In this document: piece by piece, positions 44,797 through 58,347 of the stretch
How the letters are laid out: every line of letters begins with the position of its first letter
Numbering within the stretch: the first letter of the stretch is position 1
Assembly: GCF_020360975.1 (NCBI RefSeq)
Contig: NW_025408689.1
Span: 1 to 64,000, forward strand
From: Hirsutella rhossiliensis
Lineage: Eukaryota; Ascomycota; Sordariomycetes; Hypocreales; Ophiocordycipitaceae
Length of the DNA stretch: 64,000 nucleotides
Reading direction: 5' to 3'
The notes under the pieces: model-generated
What the model was told of the DNA's origin: nothing
Database searches by the model: none
What the model saw: only the letters and a program-made list of their open reading frames with translations
Translations under genes and position numbers: made by a program

Positions 44797-45163
44797 GATT
44801 ATACCCCTATAGACATTAGCCCGTTAAAGGGATAAGACCCCTAGCACCCCCCCCCCCCTAACTTTCTTCTAAGTATACTTAAAGGCGTTATAAAGACCTC
44901 GATTATCTAATTAGGTATAATCCTTAATTATAGTTAATTTAAATTTTTATTTTTCCCCTTTAAAGTAGATGCTGCTAGTTACGCGACTCTAGTAGAAACG
45001 AAGAGGTATAGAGTAAAGAAATCTCTAAGACTCGTATTTATAACCTAAAGCCTATAGAGCTATATATAGACTAAGTAATTAGATAATTACGTAGTTAATT
45101 ACTCTACTAATCCTTTGCTACGTACTACGCGTGCTTTAGGTATATGCCCTCGTCCCCGTTAAA
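44785..45163 (+). repeat. 3' LTR of Gypsy D
   Basis: 379 bp, near-identical to the 5' LTR apart from RIP-type changes and a 12-C instead of 11-C run. A purine stretch (aggaaggag) precedes it directly. Confidence 0.92.
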
Positions 45164-45167
45164 ATAA

Positions 45168-48100
45168 GTATATCGTTCCTTATCTCTTTATCCTTTTAGG
45201 ATATACTACTAATAGTATATCTAGTTATATACTAAAAAATTATTCCTAAAAAGCCTCTAAGCGCGCTACTCTTACTAAATATATCGACTTAAGTAGAGAT
45301 CCTACTAATATACCGTGCACTTAATACTTTAAGGTAAAGAAGATAAATTATTAGATAGCCGAAAATTCTTTACGCTATAATAATTATATTACTAGTAGTC
45401 GTCCCTATTATAATAGTGTTTTAGTAGCCTCTTTTTATAGGTATCTTTTAATTCTTTCTATACGTAGTAGCTAACGTATTTCTTTTAGTAACTAAATTAT
45501 TAGCGGAGTAGTATAGGCTATATTCTAAAGAGGAGGAAGCTAAGGAAGCCTTATTAGAGCTTTAGGTATAGCTTACGAATCTTTAGTCGTAAATATCTAT
45601 TACTATTAATCGTTTAGCTTATATCTAGAAGATTTAGAATTATATAAAGGAAAAGAGTTCTAAGTTATTTCGTCGTAGTATCTAAGAAGTAAATACTAAG
45701 GATAGCGTTTTACCTACGCTTAATACGTATAAGTATTAGGTAGTAAATAACTTATAATCGTTAGGCGTTCTTAATAAGGTAAATTAGTCTTTATTTAGTA
45801 TTAGTAAGGAGTTTATAGATCTTAGTCCTTTAATCCCTCCTAAACCTTCTAGTAAAATTATTAAAGTAGAGAGCTATAGTAAGTTAAGTGCTTAAGTAGT
45901 TCCTAGGTATTTTCCTCTAGTCTATATCCCTTTTACTTAATAAGGTATTCTTATTACTAACCTTATTTTCTTATATTTAGTATTTATTCTACTTTATATT
46001 CTTAATTATTATTAACTTCGATTTTTTCCTATAGTTTAGCGTTTTATAGCGCTAGTTCTAATAATAAGATATAAAATATTAGGTATATCTATATTATTAT
46101 TAGTAGCGAAAGTTTATAGTTAACTTTTAAAATAGTTTCCTTAACCTTAAACGGTCTAAGTTTCTTAAAATCTAATTTATTACTTAGTTATTTTATTTTA
46201 ATATTTTATCGTATAAGGTAGACTATATCTCCCTCTTAAAAGATTAGTCCCTATAATCCTTTCCGATTATAGTAAGTAGATATTTATTCTCTAATAAATT
46301 AAAGTTCTTATTATATTTCTTTATATAATTTTTATAGCTAATCTACTTATAGTATCGCTCGTTCTACTTATAGTCCTTATTAATTAACCTTAAATACTTC
46401 TAGGTTATATCTATAATTAGTATATACTAGTAAGAGCTTAGTTATTTTTATAACTAAGCTATTATAAGCTAGTTACGCTATTAGTAGCTATTTAACTTAA
46501 TCGTTTTATTTATAGCTAATATAGTATCGTAAATATTATTTAAGCGTTTAGTTAAGTCGTTCTATTTATCTATCTATTTATAAGTAATAAGCTATACTAA
46601 GCTTATATTTCGTCCTGAATTATACTATAAGAGCTTACTAAAACTTAGCTATAAATATACTTCCTTTATTAAAGATAATCTTATTTAGTAGTCTATAATT
46701 ACTAATAATTATTCGTAGGAATATATATACTAGCTCTTCTATATTACTTACTTCTTTATATAGTAAAAAATACCTATACTTTATTAGTCTATTAGTAATA
46801 ACGAATATACTATCGTACTTAATATTAGTTATAGGTTCTTTCGATAGTAATAGCTTTATAATATAGTTAAAAGCTATTAAATCCTATAGTTTCTCTAGTA
46901 CTAATAGCGGTTATAATTCTCTATATAGTTTATATCGTTTAGCTTTACTTTATATATAAAGTTCGTATTCTTTAATAACTTATCGTACTACTTCCTTAAG
47001 CTATAGGAAGTTATATTATCGTTTAATCCGTTTTATTATTCTTTAGATTCCTTAGTATCTATATATTAGATATTTATATATATCTTATATAACTTTATCT
47101 CGTAATTCTAGTAGTATTTAGATTTTATTTTTATATATTAGAACTTCTAAATATTCTATATTATATCCGTTTAGTACTTTATATTCTTTTATCTATTTTA
47201 GGATCTTTTAGTATATTAAGTTATTAGGTTATACTTTAAATATTATATTTAGCTATTATTACTAGTAGTTCCTATTTTCGTTAATTTCTAGGAGCTATCC
47301 TTTCGCTATAAGTGCCTTTATATTATAGTTACTTTATTAACTAAGGGTATTAGCTCGACCGTTTTTTATTCCTTTTCTATAGATTATTTTATAGTCGAAT
47401 TCTAATAAATATTCGGCCTATTAGATCTATCGTCCGTTTAACTATTACGTTATTATAAAATATAAGATATTCTTATAATCTATATAGACCTTAACTTTAT
47501 ATTTACTTTTAAGAAGGTAGTATCGAAATTCCTTAAAAGCTTAAATAATTATAAGGAATTCTTTATCGTAGATAGGGTAATTAAGTTCTACGCTATATAG
47601 CTTTTTTAAGTAGAATATAATTAGTTATAGTCTTTCTTTATTATCTTTTTATCCGATTTATACTCTTAGAATAAAGTCTAATATATCGGTTTCGAGTTTA
47701 ATTTATTATTTTAGATTAAAAGTAGTTAAAACTAGTTCTTATATAATCGTAGTTTTAATATATTTAAAAGCTTTATTAGCTTTATCGTCCTATATAAATT
47801 CTTTTTCCTTCTTTATTAAGTCGTATAATAGTACTATAATTTTTCTAAAATCTTTAATAAATTGTTAGTAGTAATTTATAAATCCTAAGAAACTTTATAT
47901 ATCCTTAACGTTCTTTAGCGTTAGCTATTCTTTAACTAAGTTAATCTTATCTTATTATATATATATCTCTCTTAGTAAGATCGTATATTTAAGGAAGTCT
48001 ACTTCCTATATATAGAACTTACTTTTCTTTAGTTTAACTAATAACTTTATATTCTAAAGTACGTAGAGTACCTTATAGATATATTCCTTATATTCTTCTA

Positions 48101-51100
48101 AGGTATCTAAGAAGATTAGGATATTATTTAGATATACTACTATAAAGATATCTAAGTATTCGCGTAGGATATTATTAATTATCCGTTAAAAGGTAGCTAG
48201 TATATTTATAAGTCTAAATAGTATTACTAGATATTTAAATAGTCTAAATTTCGTTTTAAAGGCTATTATCTATTTATATCCCTTTTTTATACGTATTAAG
48301 TTATAGGCGCTTTTAAGGTTAAGGGCTATAAACTATTTTTTACTATATAGTCGATCTTATAGTTCTAATATAAGCGGTAATAGTATTCGGTCCTTTATTA
48401 TAATATTATTTAAGCGTTTATAGTTAATAACTAATTATAGCTTACCGTTTTTCTTTAAAATAAATATAACTAGATAGCTTACTTTAAATATTAATATTTA
48501 TATATATCCTTTTTATAGATTCTCGTTAAGGTAGTCGCATAGCGTTTATAGTTATATTTCGTTTAGGTTATAGATTTTATAGAACGTTAGCGTTATTTTA
48601 TCCTTAAGATAAATTTTATAGTCTTATTAGCTATATGTAAGTAACCTTATCTTAAGTTCTTCTTTAAAGAGTTTATTATATTTCTAGTATTCCTAGGGGA
48701 TATTCTTTATTCTATCTTATAGGCTTTATTCTTTCTCTTAAAAGCTAGTTTCTCTTAACTTAAGCTCTTTATTAATTTATTTAAGGTCTTTCCTTAAAGT
48801 AGTAATAACTTTTTAGATCTTTATATTATATCCTTTATTTTATTTATATTAGATACTAGGTTATATAGCTATATTAAGTAGTATATAGGTCTTATTAGTC
48901 GATTTTATTATATCCGCTAGTTCGGTTACTATTTTTATCTATATCGCTAAAGCCTATAATAATTTACTTAAACGGTTATCCCTTTTATCTTATTTAGTAG
49001 CTAAATTATTATAAAATTTTACTTTCTCCTAAATTTACTAGTCTTAGAAACTTACGTCTTCGTCCTAATATAGCTAGCTAGTTTTCTAGTTAATTAGTAG
49101 GTTACTCTCCTATGGCTATAGAAGCCTTAATATAAGGTTATATTCTTTAATATCTATAATATTAAAGTTAACTTATTTATCGTGGCCCTAGATATTAATA
49201 TTAAGGTAATTAATCTCTATATTAATAATTCCGTTATTATAGTTAAAGGCCTCTCCTTCGATATTTATAAGTTTATATAGATCTATCTTATATCTTTATA
49301 TAAGTCGGTAACGATTAATAACTTTAGGTAAAACGTAGTTACCTATTACGCTATAGTCTAAAAGTATATATACGTAATATCCCGCGATTTAAATATCTAA
49401 TACTATTTAGTCGCTATAGCTTACCGTTACTATATATAGGGTCCTTAGATCTTATTATATTATGCTAGTTTATAGCCCTTTTATAGATAGTATACCTCGT
49501 TTTTTACCTAGTCCTTATTTATTTTATTTAGGTATTCTTCTTTAATTTATTATTAATATCGTTTCTTTATATTTTTATTATATAGTATTATATTAAGGCT
49601 TAAAAGACTAATTTCTTATAGTTAATTAAAGATTTCTTATTTCTTAACGCTATATTGTTTATATTATATTACTTTATAGTTAATTATATACTATACTTTA
49701 TAATTTTATTCGTTTTTATACTAAAGGTTAAGTTTTCGTTTAGCGTCTTTCTATTTTTTCTATAGTATTTCTATATCGATTCTTCCTTAGTCGAATATAG
49801 CTTATAGCCTTTATACGTACTACTAATAATCTTTTAATATACTATTATATCGTTTATACTATACTTATACTTTTTCGTATTTATAAATTCTATAGTTTAG
49901 GTATATATATTTATTATAATTTTCTTTATTATATTTAACTCGTTATATAAGTCTTTAAAAGATTAAGGGTTTAGATATCTTAAAGCGAGTAGCGTTATAC
50001 TATTCCTTTATTTTAGTATATCTATAGATTTTATATATCTCCAAAAGATATCTCGTTAATAAACTATAATTATCGCGGTATTTAAGTAGCATACTATAAT
50101 TAGGTTCTAATAATATAACTTAGTCGTTTAGGTAGCGTTAATCGATTTTCTAGTAGTCTAGTTCTATACTTAGGTAGGGTTTCGAAAGTACTTATCCTTT
50201 AAACCTAACTAAGAAGGCGTTATATCGTGCCTTTATCTAGAAGTATATTATATAATCTAGGTAAACGTATAATATCTATAAAATATACTTATAGTACTTA
50301 TAAGTAAGTAGTATTTATAGATTATCTTTAAATTCTTCTTATAGTTACTATTCTTATTATAAAGCTATAAAGGTATTAACTATAGCGATAGCTATAATAT
50401 AGTCTCCTTTATATAGTACCGGTTAATATTAAATTAATATAGCTTATTAGTTTTCTATAAGAATTTAAGGTATTTATTAAGTTCTAATTTTAAGTATTTC
50501 TTTAAATTCTTTAAAGTATAAAGCGTATTCTTTAATTATAGTATTTTCCCTTAGTAGCGAGGGTAGTAGTATAAGTTTATTCTTATCTTCCGTTTCTCTA
50601 GGTATTTCTTATTTTTTAGAGCTTATATCGTTAATACTTCGTTATTCCTCCTTAGGTTATTATCCGAGTTTTATAAGTATAAAGGCTATATCTATATCTT
50701 CTTTATTATATTATTTATAGACTACCTATCGTTATTATTAATTTTTATTTCGTATATCTTCCTAGAATCGTTTACTATTCTTCTTAATTTAGTCTTAAGA
50801 GACTCCTTTAAGATAGGGGTATTTTAGTTCTATAAATTTAACTTATCTCTATATTTTAGGATCCCTTTATTATATTATTATAAGGGTCTTCTTTAATAGC
50901 TTTAGGAATTATTTAGTACCGTTTTTATCGCTTAAGTATACTATATATTCGTCGTTATAATATATAGTCTAACTAAGGAGTTTATACTTTAGTTCCTATC
51001 TATTAATAGCGTTTAAGTATTTCTTACCTTTTAAGGCTAGTGCCTAGTAGGTTTTCTTCTCCTTATAAAGTTATCTATATTCTTTAAAGTAATATCTAAG

Positions 51101-52025
51101 TTTCCTATAGTTAAAATACTTTCCTTTACTTTTCTATATTATATCTAGATTTATCTTACCTAGGTTAGTTATATAGGCGTAGGTAATAGGAGTTTCGCGC
51201 TTCTTCTTATAGTTAGCGCGTTAGCTAAAGTTATTTCTATAAGAAGGGTTTTAGTTTCCTCTTCTTTATTTCTTTTATTAGCGTTATATATACTATCTAT
51301 CGTCGATTTATACTACTATAGTAATATAGTCCGAGAGGTTATTAGGTTAATTTTCCTTATAGAGCTCGTCCTTAACTTCTTCTTTAAGCCTATCGTAGAA
51401 TCGTAATATAGGGGGTTCGTCGTCCTAATTAAGCTTTAAGGTAACTTAACGGAACTTCGTAGTATAATCCGATACTAAGATCCTTTATTAAAGTTCTCGA
51501 AGTTTTTATTTAGCTTCTTATTCCTCGTTAGTTATTCCGAATACCTTTATAATAGCTTCTTTAAATCCTTAGAAACTAGTAAAGACTTTATCTATTTTAT
51601 TATCTTATTACGCTAGTTAGTTATCGAGAAAGTCCCTTATAATAGGTCTAAACTAAGCGAGTACCGTTTTAGATAAATAATTTCCTACGTAGAGTACCTT
51701 TTTAACTAGGTCTAAGAGTTTAATAAGGTAAAACCGGTAGTAGGCTTTAAGTTAAGTAAGAAAGTCTCGAAGTATACCGTAAGTACCGTCGAATAGTCCT
51801 AGCTATTTTAGTTTAACTACTTCTCTAAGGTCCCTAACTTATCTATTACCTCCTTTATTCTTAAGTAACTATACCTTATATTAAAGGGTAATAATCTCGC
51901 GCATTATATCCTAAGGCGATATAGTAGCTCTAGAGTTAGTTAATCTAGCTTACTATATAAGTATATTAATAGTTACGATATTACTTAGAGTAACGTAGTA
52001 TTATACTAAATAAGAGCTTTTAATA
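45168..52025 (-). pseudogene. Gypsy B internal region: gag to integrase-chromodomain, RIP-mutated
   Basis: Mirror of Gypsy A on the minus strand: gag with knuckle remnant near 51,070-51,130, RT near 47,960-48,620 (including the KKNGKLQLVINYKRLN block), RNase H near 47,380-47,900, integrase from about 47,250 to 46,280, and chromodomain near 45,890-46,000. Around 46,270-46,310 it shows the empty site of the SINE-like insertion found in Gypsy A. Stops are TAA/TAG at Gln codons. Confidence 0.8.
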
Positions 52026-52179
52026 TATAACGACCGGTATTATTCCTAAGGGATAAACCTATTAAGGGGTTTATATTAATAGATATAATAAAGCGTGGTT
52101 TAAGTAATAATAAGTATATTATATTAGTAATAAGTCGGAGGTTATAGACTATAGACTATAACTAAGTAATTAGAATTAA
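52026..52179 (-). repeat. Gypsy B 5' LTR, left half (cut by Copia-2)
   Basis: 154 bp of the LTR, from tataacgacc to the Copia-2 target site attaa (52,175-52,179). The other 295 bp lie at 58,348-58,642. Confidence 0.9.
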
Positions 52180-52380
52180 TGTGGGTAGGCACCTGCGGCA
52201 GCTGCTGCAATGAGACGGTACTAGGGTTAACCTGTGATGTTGTATTCGTCTTGTTCTCTATCTAAGGAGGCAGAGGCCAGCGTGGAGAAAGGGGGCACGC
52301 TGCCCTCAGCCGCACACGTGACCGTACGGGTCACGTGCCAACCATGGTTGGTCACACCACTAGATAGATACATTCCTACA
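52180..52380 (-). repeat. Copia-2 LTR (3' LTR in coding sense)
   Basis: 201 bp with the same palindromes as Copia-1. The bases just inside differ (ggtaggcaac against caggcaac). Confidence 0.95.
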
Positions 52381-52596
52381 GGTAGGCAACTCTTCTTTTG
52401 CTGTGAGAAGCACAGCAACACCTTGAACAGGTCTAAAGGATAGTAGCGTTAAGGCCGTGAAGGAATGTGCCGTGAGGGCGTGTGTCATTATTGCCAAAAG
52501 TGGGTCCGACGTCTTGTTCTTAGCTGTAGATATCGGGGAAGAAGTGAAGGGTCTTCCTGATAGGAGCAATCATTTGATCATAGGGATAAGGAGCGG

Positions 52597-53369
52597 TTAG
52601 GAACGTTGTACGTATCCTTCGACTCGAATTGTCAGACTATTGGTATCGATGAAGCGTTCCAGGGCTCGGTTTGGTGATGCTTTCGTCATTGCATCTGCTG
52701 GGTTGTCTGCGCCGTTGATCCAACGAATATCTGTTATCTCTCTCTTCTCGTATGACTGGCGAAGGGCCATGATATCAATCATCAATCGTTTTCCTTCGTC
52801 GTACCGAGCTTGACTAGGCATTCGTAGAGAGTACGAATCCGTACAGACGATGAGAGGATAGGAGGAAGGTTGAGTCGTTCCGTAATTATCTTCATAGTCA
52901 TCGCAAGGGAGATGCCTATGTCGAATCCGTTGGCCATACCGTAGATCTCTGATGCTAGGACGCTACGGGTAACACGTTTGCACTTTGTTGAACTCCAGTG
53001 TACGATGTTACCACTAATCTCGAACTGTTTTTCTTTGTGGTTTGTCTCGTTAACGAGGGTAATGACGAATCCTAGTTGGGAGGATAAGTCCTTGTTGTTT
53101 GCGAAAGAACCATCGGTGAAAACCATCAGCTTTGCAGTAGCTAGATCAATTGGTTTGTACGTGAGGCCACGTAGTTGGTGATCCATTTGCCATTGCAGTC
53201 GCTTGTTCAAAATTGCGTAATCTTTATCCTCAGGGGTCTGTACTTGGGCGGCGACTGAAACATCGAAAGAAGCTTCCGGTTGAGCAATTGAAGCAATGTA
53301 TGAGGCTCGCGCTCGTTCCTCAACGTAGCGCTGGTGACGATCAATTGCTTTAGGGTCAATGGTGGTCAT
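52597..53369 (-). pseudogene. Copia-2 RNase H, split by a one-base deletion
   Basis: The N-terminal 195-aa part carries VFTDGSF and LASEIYG (52,782-53,369); the C-terminal 74 aa carries GADNPADAMTK (52,597-52,821). The deletion lies at about 52,855 (gagaggata), inside the CTDSY region, so the catalytic domain cannot be made from this copy as read. Confidence 0.85.
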
Positions 53370-56300
53370 TTTGCTGCTTGTCCCTTCTGTTGAAGTAAAG
53401 GGATCCTTTCTTAAGGGGGTTATTATTCAGCAACGTCAGTCTTGCACCATTAAAGTCAACCGTTGTTCCGTATGTGATGTCAGTCTTGGGCTTGGAACGA
53501 AATTCTGCCTTTTGTAGCTCTTCTTCTTCACGGGTAGAAAAGTTGTTCGTTCCAAGGATGAGGGTGTCATCAGTTTGCATTCAACAATACCGAGCGTGTC
53601 AGGGCCAGTATTCGAAATCAGTAGGCAGGAGTCATAGGTGGAGGTAGACATATCCAGCTTTTCGAGGTGATGCTGCTGATATGTGCGGAACCAATGGACT
53701 CCGGCTTCTGCGATACCGTACAGGGGCTTAATAACACGAATAATTGTTCCGTTAGGGTATTTGCCTTGTAGTTCCGTGGGCAAATACGTAAGAATGGTCC
53801 GGAAAGCTTGGTCTGGGATTGCGGGTATGCCTGAGTGATATCACGGAGGAGAGGGTTATGCCGTAGTTTTGAAGAAGTCCGGGGCAATAGCGAGGATGAG
53901 TCTCTGGCTAACGCGTTGAATTGTCGGAGATTGCGTCAGGAGGGTGGTCTTCTCAAAGTCGTTATGTCCTTGAATAACAAGTCGAGACTTTTCGTAGGGC
54001 TTAGTGTTGATTCCTTTGACTTCACGAACCATTCGAGGCGAAAGATTCTATAGTTTCCATGACTCATTTGATCGTATCGTTCAAATTGGAATACACCGCG
54101 GCCAACGAGGTCAGTAATCTCTTTGTTATCGGATTCTTCGAAGGGTCACCAGGAGAGGTGATTATGCCATCAGACCGTAGCTTGAGGAAAGAGCTTGTGC
54201 ATCTTCCTCCTTTTAGGTCAAGAAGCTCTGGTCTACGGCAGGGCCATCATGATCAAATCCTTTGGCTTGTTCTTTGATCCTGGTGGGCGTCCTCTCTTGG
54301 GGGCGGGGTTCGGGTCAGGCAGGCAGGTCCGTTAGGGTCTTAACGGGGTCTTGAGCCGGTTGTTCATTAAGATCTGAACGAATGCCTGAGGGTCTGTGTC
54401 GTGTGTAGGGTCGGAAAGAGTGGTATCATCACGCAGATACGGTTGTACAAGGGTCGATCGAAAGACTTGGGGCCGTTGACTGTGTCAATGGTGATGTTAT
54501 GGGTATCAATCGATGCAATCTTGAAGGGTCCTTGCCAACCGTCTTTCTCTCAAACGCGAACTTCACTTTGCAGCGGGAGGGATAGCACTTCTGTCGTGCT
54601 CGGGCCGTTGCGTGCATGGAGGGCATCCTTAACTCGTCTTTCTGCCGAGAGTTGGCGGAGCATTTTCATCGCTTTCTGCATAGCTTCCGATCTTTTGAGG
54701 TAGAAGCGGAAGGGGCGAGTCTGTAGATACGCGAGGGTATGCGCCGAAAACAAGCAACGTAGGCACAAGACCGTCAGGTCCTGCCGTATCATTGATTGCT
54801 TTAACAGCCATTTGAAGGACTGTTTCGGCGGAAGTGGTGTGGCCAATCTCAGCATGGAGGATGTTAAAGGCGCGTCGGAGGTGCGTGATAGCGTTCAATC
54901 TTTCCAATGGACCAATGCGTCTCAACAGGTACTTGAGCATTTGATTCCCATAATCTTTGCTTCGTTCCGGAATTCGAGAGAAGCAAAGTTAGTTCCTGCA
55001 TCATGACGGAGGGTATCAGGAGGTCCAAGATACGTGTCGATCCAGAGGGTCCGGAGGGTCTCCCATGTATCTTTAGCTGACATTGACGGTAAAAATCTGG
55101 CTCCTTGGAAAGCAGTAGCTGAGTCCACAACGTGTAGAACAGGGCGTTGTGGTGTTCCTAGGTGCATCACATCAACGATGATTTCGTAGTTGAACTCTTG
55201 ATCATCGTTAAGGGTGAACTTGAAGCGGCGTGGGGCTTGTGAGTGCATTTGACAGTGGTGACAGAACTTAGAGATAGTCTCTAATGTGTCTATCGAGACG
55301 TCACTGTGCCCGGCTTGCTTCAAGAGGTGATGGAGCCTAGGGACTGCTGGGTGTCCAAAGCGTCGGTGAAGTGTACGAATCTCTGTTTCCGTAAGAAACG
55401 AGATGGACTCTTCATCTTTCGTAAGGAAGAACCAGGGATGTCCCCATTTGCGTACGACTGGAATGCTTGTAGGGCGATTAGTACAATGATTAGTACAATT
55501 GATGGTATCTGTGATGTTGTTGAAATAGATACCAAGTCGATCCATATCAGCAAGGCAGAGCAAAAGGAGTTGGGGTTTGAAGGACGTGGAACGTGATCCT
55601 TCCGAGGGGTGTTTTAGGGCAACTGTGCCAGGAGTTAATCGTGTCGCCGTTGCCAAATTTGATGGAGGCCTGGCCGGATGTAGAGCTGTCGAGAGCTACA
55701 GAAGGATCTTCTCGTTGTAGGGCGATGTACTGAGAATATCCTGCTGTGGAGAATGTTGCTGCACCTGTGTCGATCATGATACCTTGGAATCTATCCCTGA
55801 ATAGCGATCTTCAATAATAAATTGCGAGGCTGGAACAACGGTTTGATCCGTCTGATAGACGTCTTCTCCTGTGATCAAATGATTGAATGCCTGTTGACAG
55901 AGCATTTGGCTTGCTTGCCATTGTTCCGGGTGATCGTTGGTGCTATTGTCATGTTCTTCCCATGTATCTTCAGTGTCATCAAAGCTGCTCATCTCATGAC
56001 CTTCGTAGTCTAGAATATAGCCTCCGATGTCCGTGAGTTGTACACCTATGAAGTGACATTGAGTGATATGTTGGTCCTTGGCCTTTTGTCGTTCATCCGT
56101 AGAGTGTTTAGTTGACCAACAGCCTTCTTGTCCACAAACAAAACACTTCTTCGTCCAGTTTCGGTTACTGTAGCTATGATTGTAGTTACTACGGCTTTGA
56201 GGCCGGTAGTTTCCACGGTTGTAGCTTTGTCTGTATCCGCGGCTGGGTCGTTGACCTGAATATCCGTATCTACCTCGAGAGCGGTTGTTATTGTATCGAC

Positions 56301-57932
56301 GGTCGAGGTAGTACTGATGGTGTGGATCGTTATGATCAAATGATCCAGCAAAGTCAAGGGAAATTGAGAAGTTGTTATGAGGGCAAGATGGGTTTCAACG
56401 GATGCACGAAGATCTGCAGAAGGTGCTCGACGTTATCGGCGGGTTTGAAAAGAGCGTATTGGAGTTCGGGTACTCCACGGCATGCTTTCATAAGCGTTGT
56501 ACGCAGTAGAAGGTCTCCTGCGTACTCCTGCCAAGGGCTCGTTGGCAGAGCTGAAGCTTATCAAAGAGGATTTGAAGCACTTCGTGGGGTCTTCGAAGCA
56601 TCTTGGGCACGGATGGAGTTGAAGGTTATTGTTGTCCAGTCAGTATGGTAGTGGACATGGTTGACTTCCGTGTCAAAGTGTTGTTTGAAGATATCATACG
56701 CTTGTCGGAACGTCGTAGCCCATGTGATCTTATCAAGATAGAATCTTTGGGCTCTTCCATCAAGGATCCGGGAAAGAGTGCGTGAAATTGTGATGGTTTC
56801 ACTGGGATATGAGAGCAGTTGCTTAAGAAGAGGCGGAGCTTATCATCAAGGAGATCGTACGGCTCTCCTGTGTAGTTCCGATCTTTGTTCCAGGTCTTCA
56901 TAAACTTCTGCTGGATGTCGCTATCGACGATAGCGTTCGGGATGTTATCCGGGGGGAGTTTCATGTATTCTCCAAAGGTTGCAGGGCCGGATAAGTGTTC
57001 GGGGATGGAGTTGGTGACGGGTTGGACGAGATCGGGGTTCTGGAAGCGGTAGGAAGTCGGATGAATAGTAAGAGAGGTCGGAGCAGGTTTATCTTGGATA
57101 GTCGGAGCAGGAGTAGGTGCGTTAGGAGGGCTCGTTAGGGTCTTAATAGGTTGTGGTTCGTTAAGACCTTGATGAGGTGCTGCTAAGGGCGTAACTGATG
57201 GTGAAGGAGGTTGAGACGGATGGGGATTAGTGGAAGCATTTGATCCTAGTAATGCTGTCTGCCTCCTGAAGGCAGCAGTCCTCTCATCAAACACCATCTC
57301 CGTAAACTCCTGCTCTGGCCAGGTTTGTGGGTTCTCGATAGTTTGTAATATGAGAAATTGTGTTGCAATTTCCCCTTTGTGAACCTGTGTAGATACCTCT
57401 TTTCCTTAGTAGTTTCCTGAGGGCTCTCTTGTATTCATTCGGGCGCGGTCCCATGTGTCTTCGGTCCATTCTTCAAAATGCTGTTGGAAGTAACCAAGGA
57501 GGTCGTATCCTGATCACTGCCAGATTGAACGATGAATATGAACTTTGCCACATATGTCGTTACTGCGATCTTGTCCTTTTCGTCGTGTGTGATATCGTTG
57601 TCCCAAAGGTCGATATTAATTTGTCGGAATGCGGATGCTTGGATGTCTAGTGCCTGCATCTGGTCGCATATTTCTTCGAGCTGGGCTTCTGGGGACATAG
57701 CTCGGGCGGTCGGGGCTATCGTGATCAAATGAATGAGACGATGTGGGGTTCGTATTGGTCTCTTCGTATACGAGTTGTCGCTAATAGGAGGTCGAGCGTC
57801 GCGTACTAAGTAGGTCGTTCGCGGCCAGACTGAACTGACGGGGATCTTGCTACTTAACGTCAAGGGTCGAACGTTCTTACTAGTTGTTTGCGATGTGGTC
57901 GCCTGTCGATTCCGGTGCTCACGGCTAGGCAA
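53370..57932 (-). pseudogene. Copia-2 gag, protease, integrase and reverse transcriptase, frameshifted
   Basis: Gag 56,626-57,932 in three frames; knuckle CFVCGQEGCWSTKH near 56,110-56,155; protease IDTGAATFS near 55,755-55,777; integrase 54,429-55,656 with HRRFGHPAV, CHHCQMH, VDVMHLGT and RHDAGTNFAS; RT 53,370-54,230 with VIKPLYGIAEAGVHWFRTY and QTDDTLILG. Some stretches broken in Copia-1 are open here (PLYGIAEAGVHWF), and the reverse is also true, so the two copies have independent lesions. Confidence 0.85.
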
Positions 57933-58142
57933 ACTAGCGGGCGATCGTAATCAACAGTTGGAAGGACTCTCGCGCGGCTGGGCAAACCAGCGGGAGATTC
58001 CTTGTTCTTAGCACAAATAACCTTCTTCTGAGCGCTACTCAGGGCCACAGTACAGTGACGCGGACTATAGCACCTTCGAAGGTTGAGAATTTGTCTCTTC
58101 TACTTAGCTGTCTGTGACGGGCGTGGGCCGGTCACTGATCAG

Positions 58143-58342
58143 TGTGGTAGGCACCTGCGGCAGCTGCTGCAATGAGACGGTACTAGGGTTAACCTGTGAT
58201 GTTGTATTCGTCTTGTTCTCTATCTAAGGAGGCAGAGGCCAGCGTGGAGAAAGGGGGCACGCTGCCCTCAGCCGCACACGTGACCGTACGGGTCACGTGC
58301 CAACCATGGTTGGTCACACCACTAGATAGATACATTCCTACA
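58143..58342 (-). repeat. Copia-2 LTR (5' LTR in coding sense)
   Basis: 200 bp with the same gg/ggg difference seen between the two Copia-1 LTRs. Confidence 0.95.
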
Positions 58343-58347
58343 ATTAA

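Larger units (their letters stand above)
32591..45163 (+). mobile_element. Gypsy D: 12.6-kb Ty3/gypsy element with an extra 3' reading frame
   Basis: Direct LTRs of 380 and 379 bp bounded by the inverted ends tttaacggg...cccgttaaa, with a 4-bp TSD ataa (32,587-32,590 and 45,164-45,167). Gypsy B sequence is continuous across it. Order on the plus strand: gag, protease, RT, RNase H, integrase, then about 4.2 kb ending in an unrecognised long frame. RIP-mutated, though many GC-rich codons remain. It belongs to a different gypsy lineage from A/B (RT has EGHRPYRNPFFLVVKKDRG). Confidence 0.9.
52180..58342 (-). mobile_element. Copia-2: second Ty1/copia copy, not RIP-mutated
   Basis: 6,163 bp with LTRs of 201 bp (52,180-52,380) and 200 bp (58,143-58,342), TSD attaa at 52,175-52,179 and 58,343-58,347. 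Same family and orientation as Copia-1. Both its LTRs share a one-base deletion (gtcttgttctc against gtcttgattctc) relative to Copia-1, so its LTRs were copied together at its own insertion. Differences from Copia-1 are mostly single-base indels plus a diverged block at 56,440-56,530 (against 29,420-29,500). Confidence 0.95.

Noticed and set aside
25151..58342. Copia-1 and Copia-2 as one segmental duplication
   Set aside because: They have different TSDs and different flanks (RT of Gypsy A; LTR of Gypsy B), so they are two insertions.
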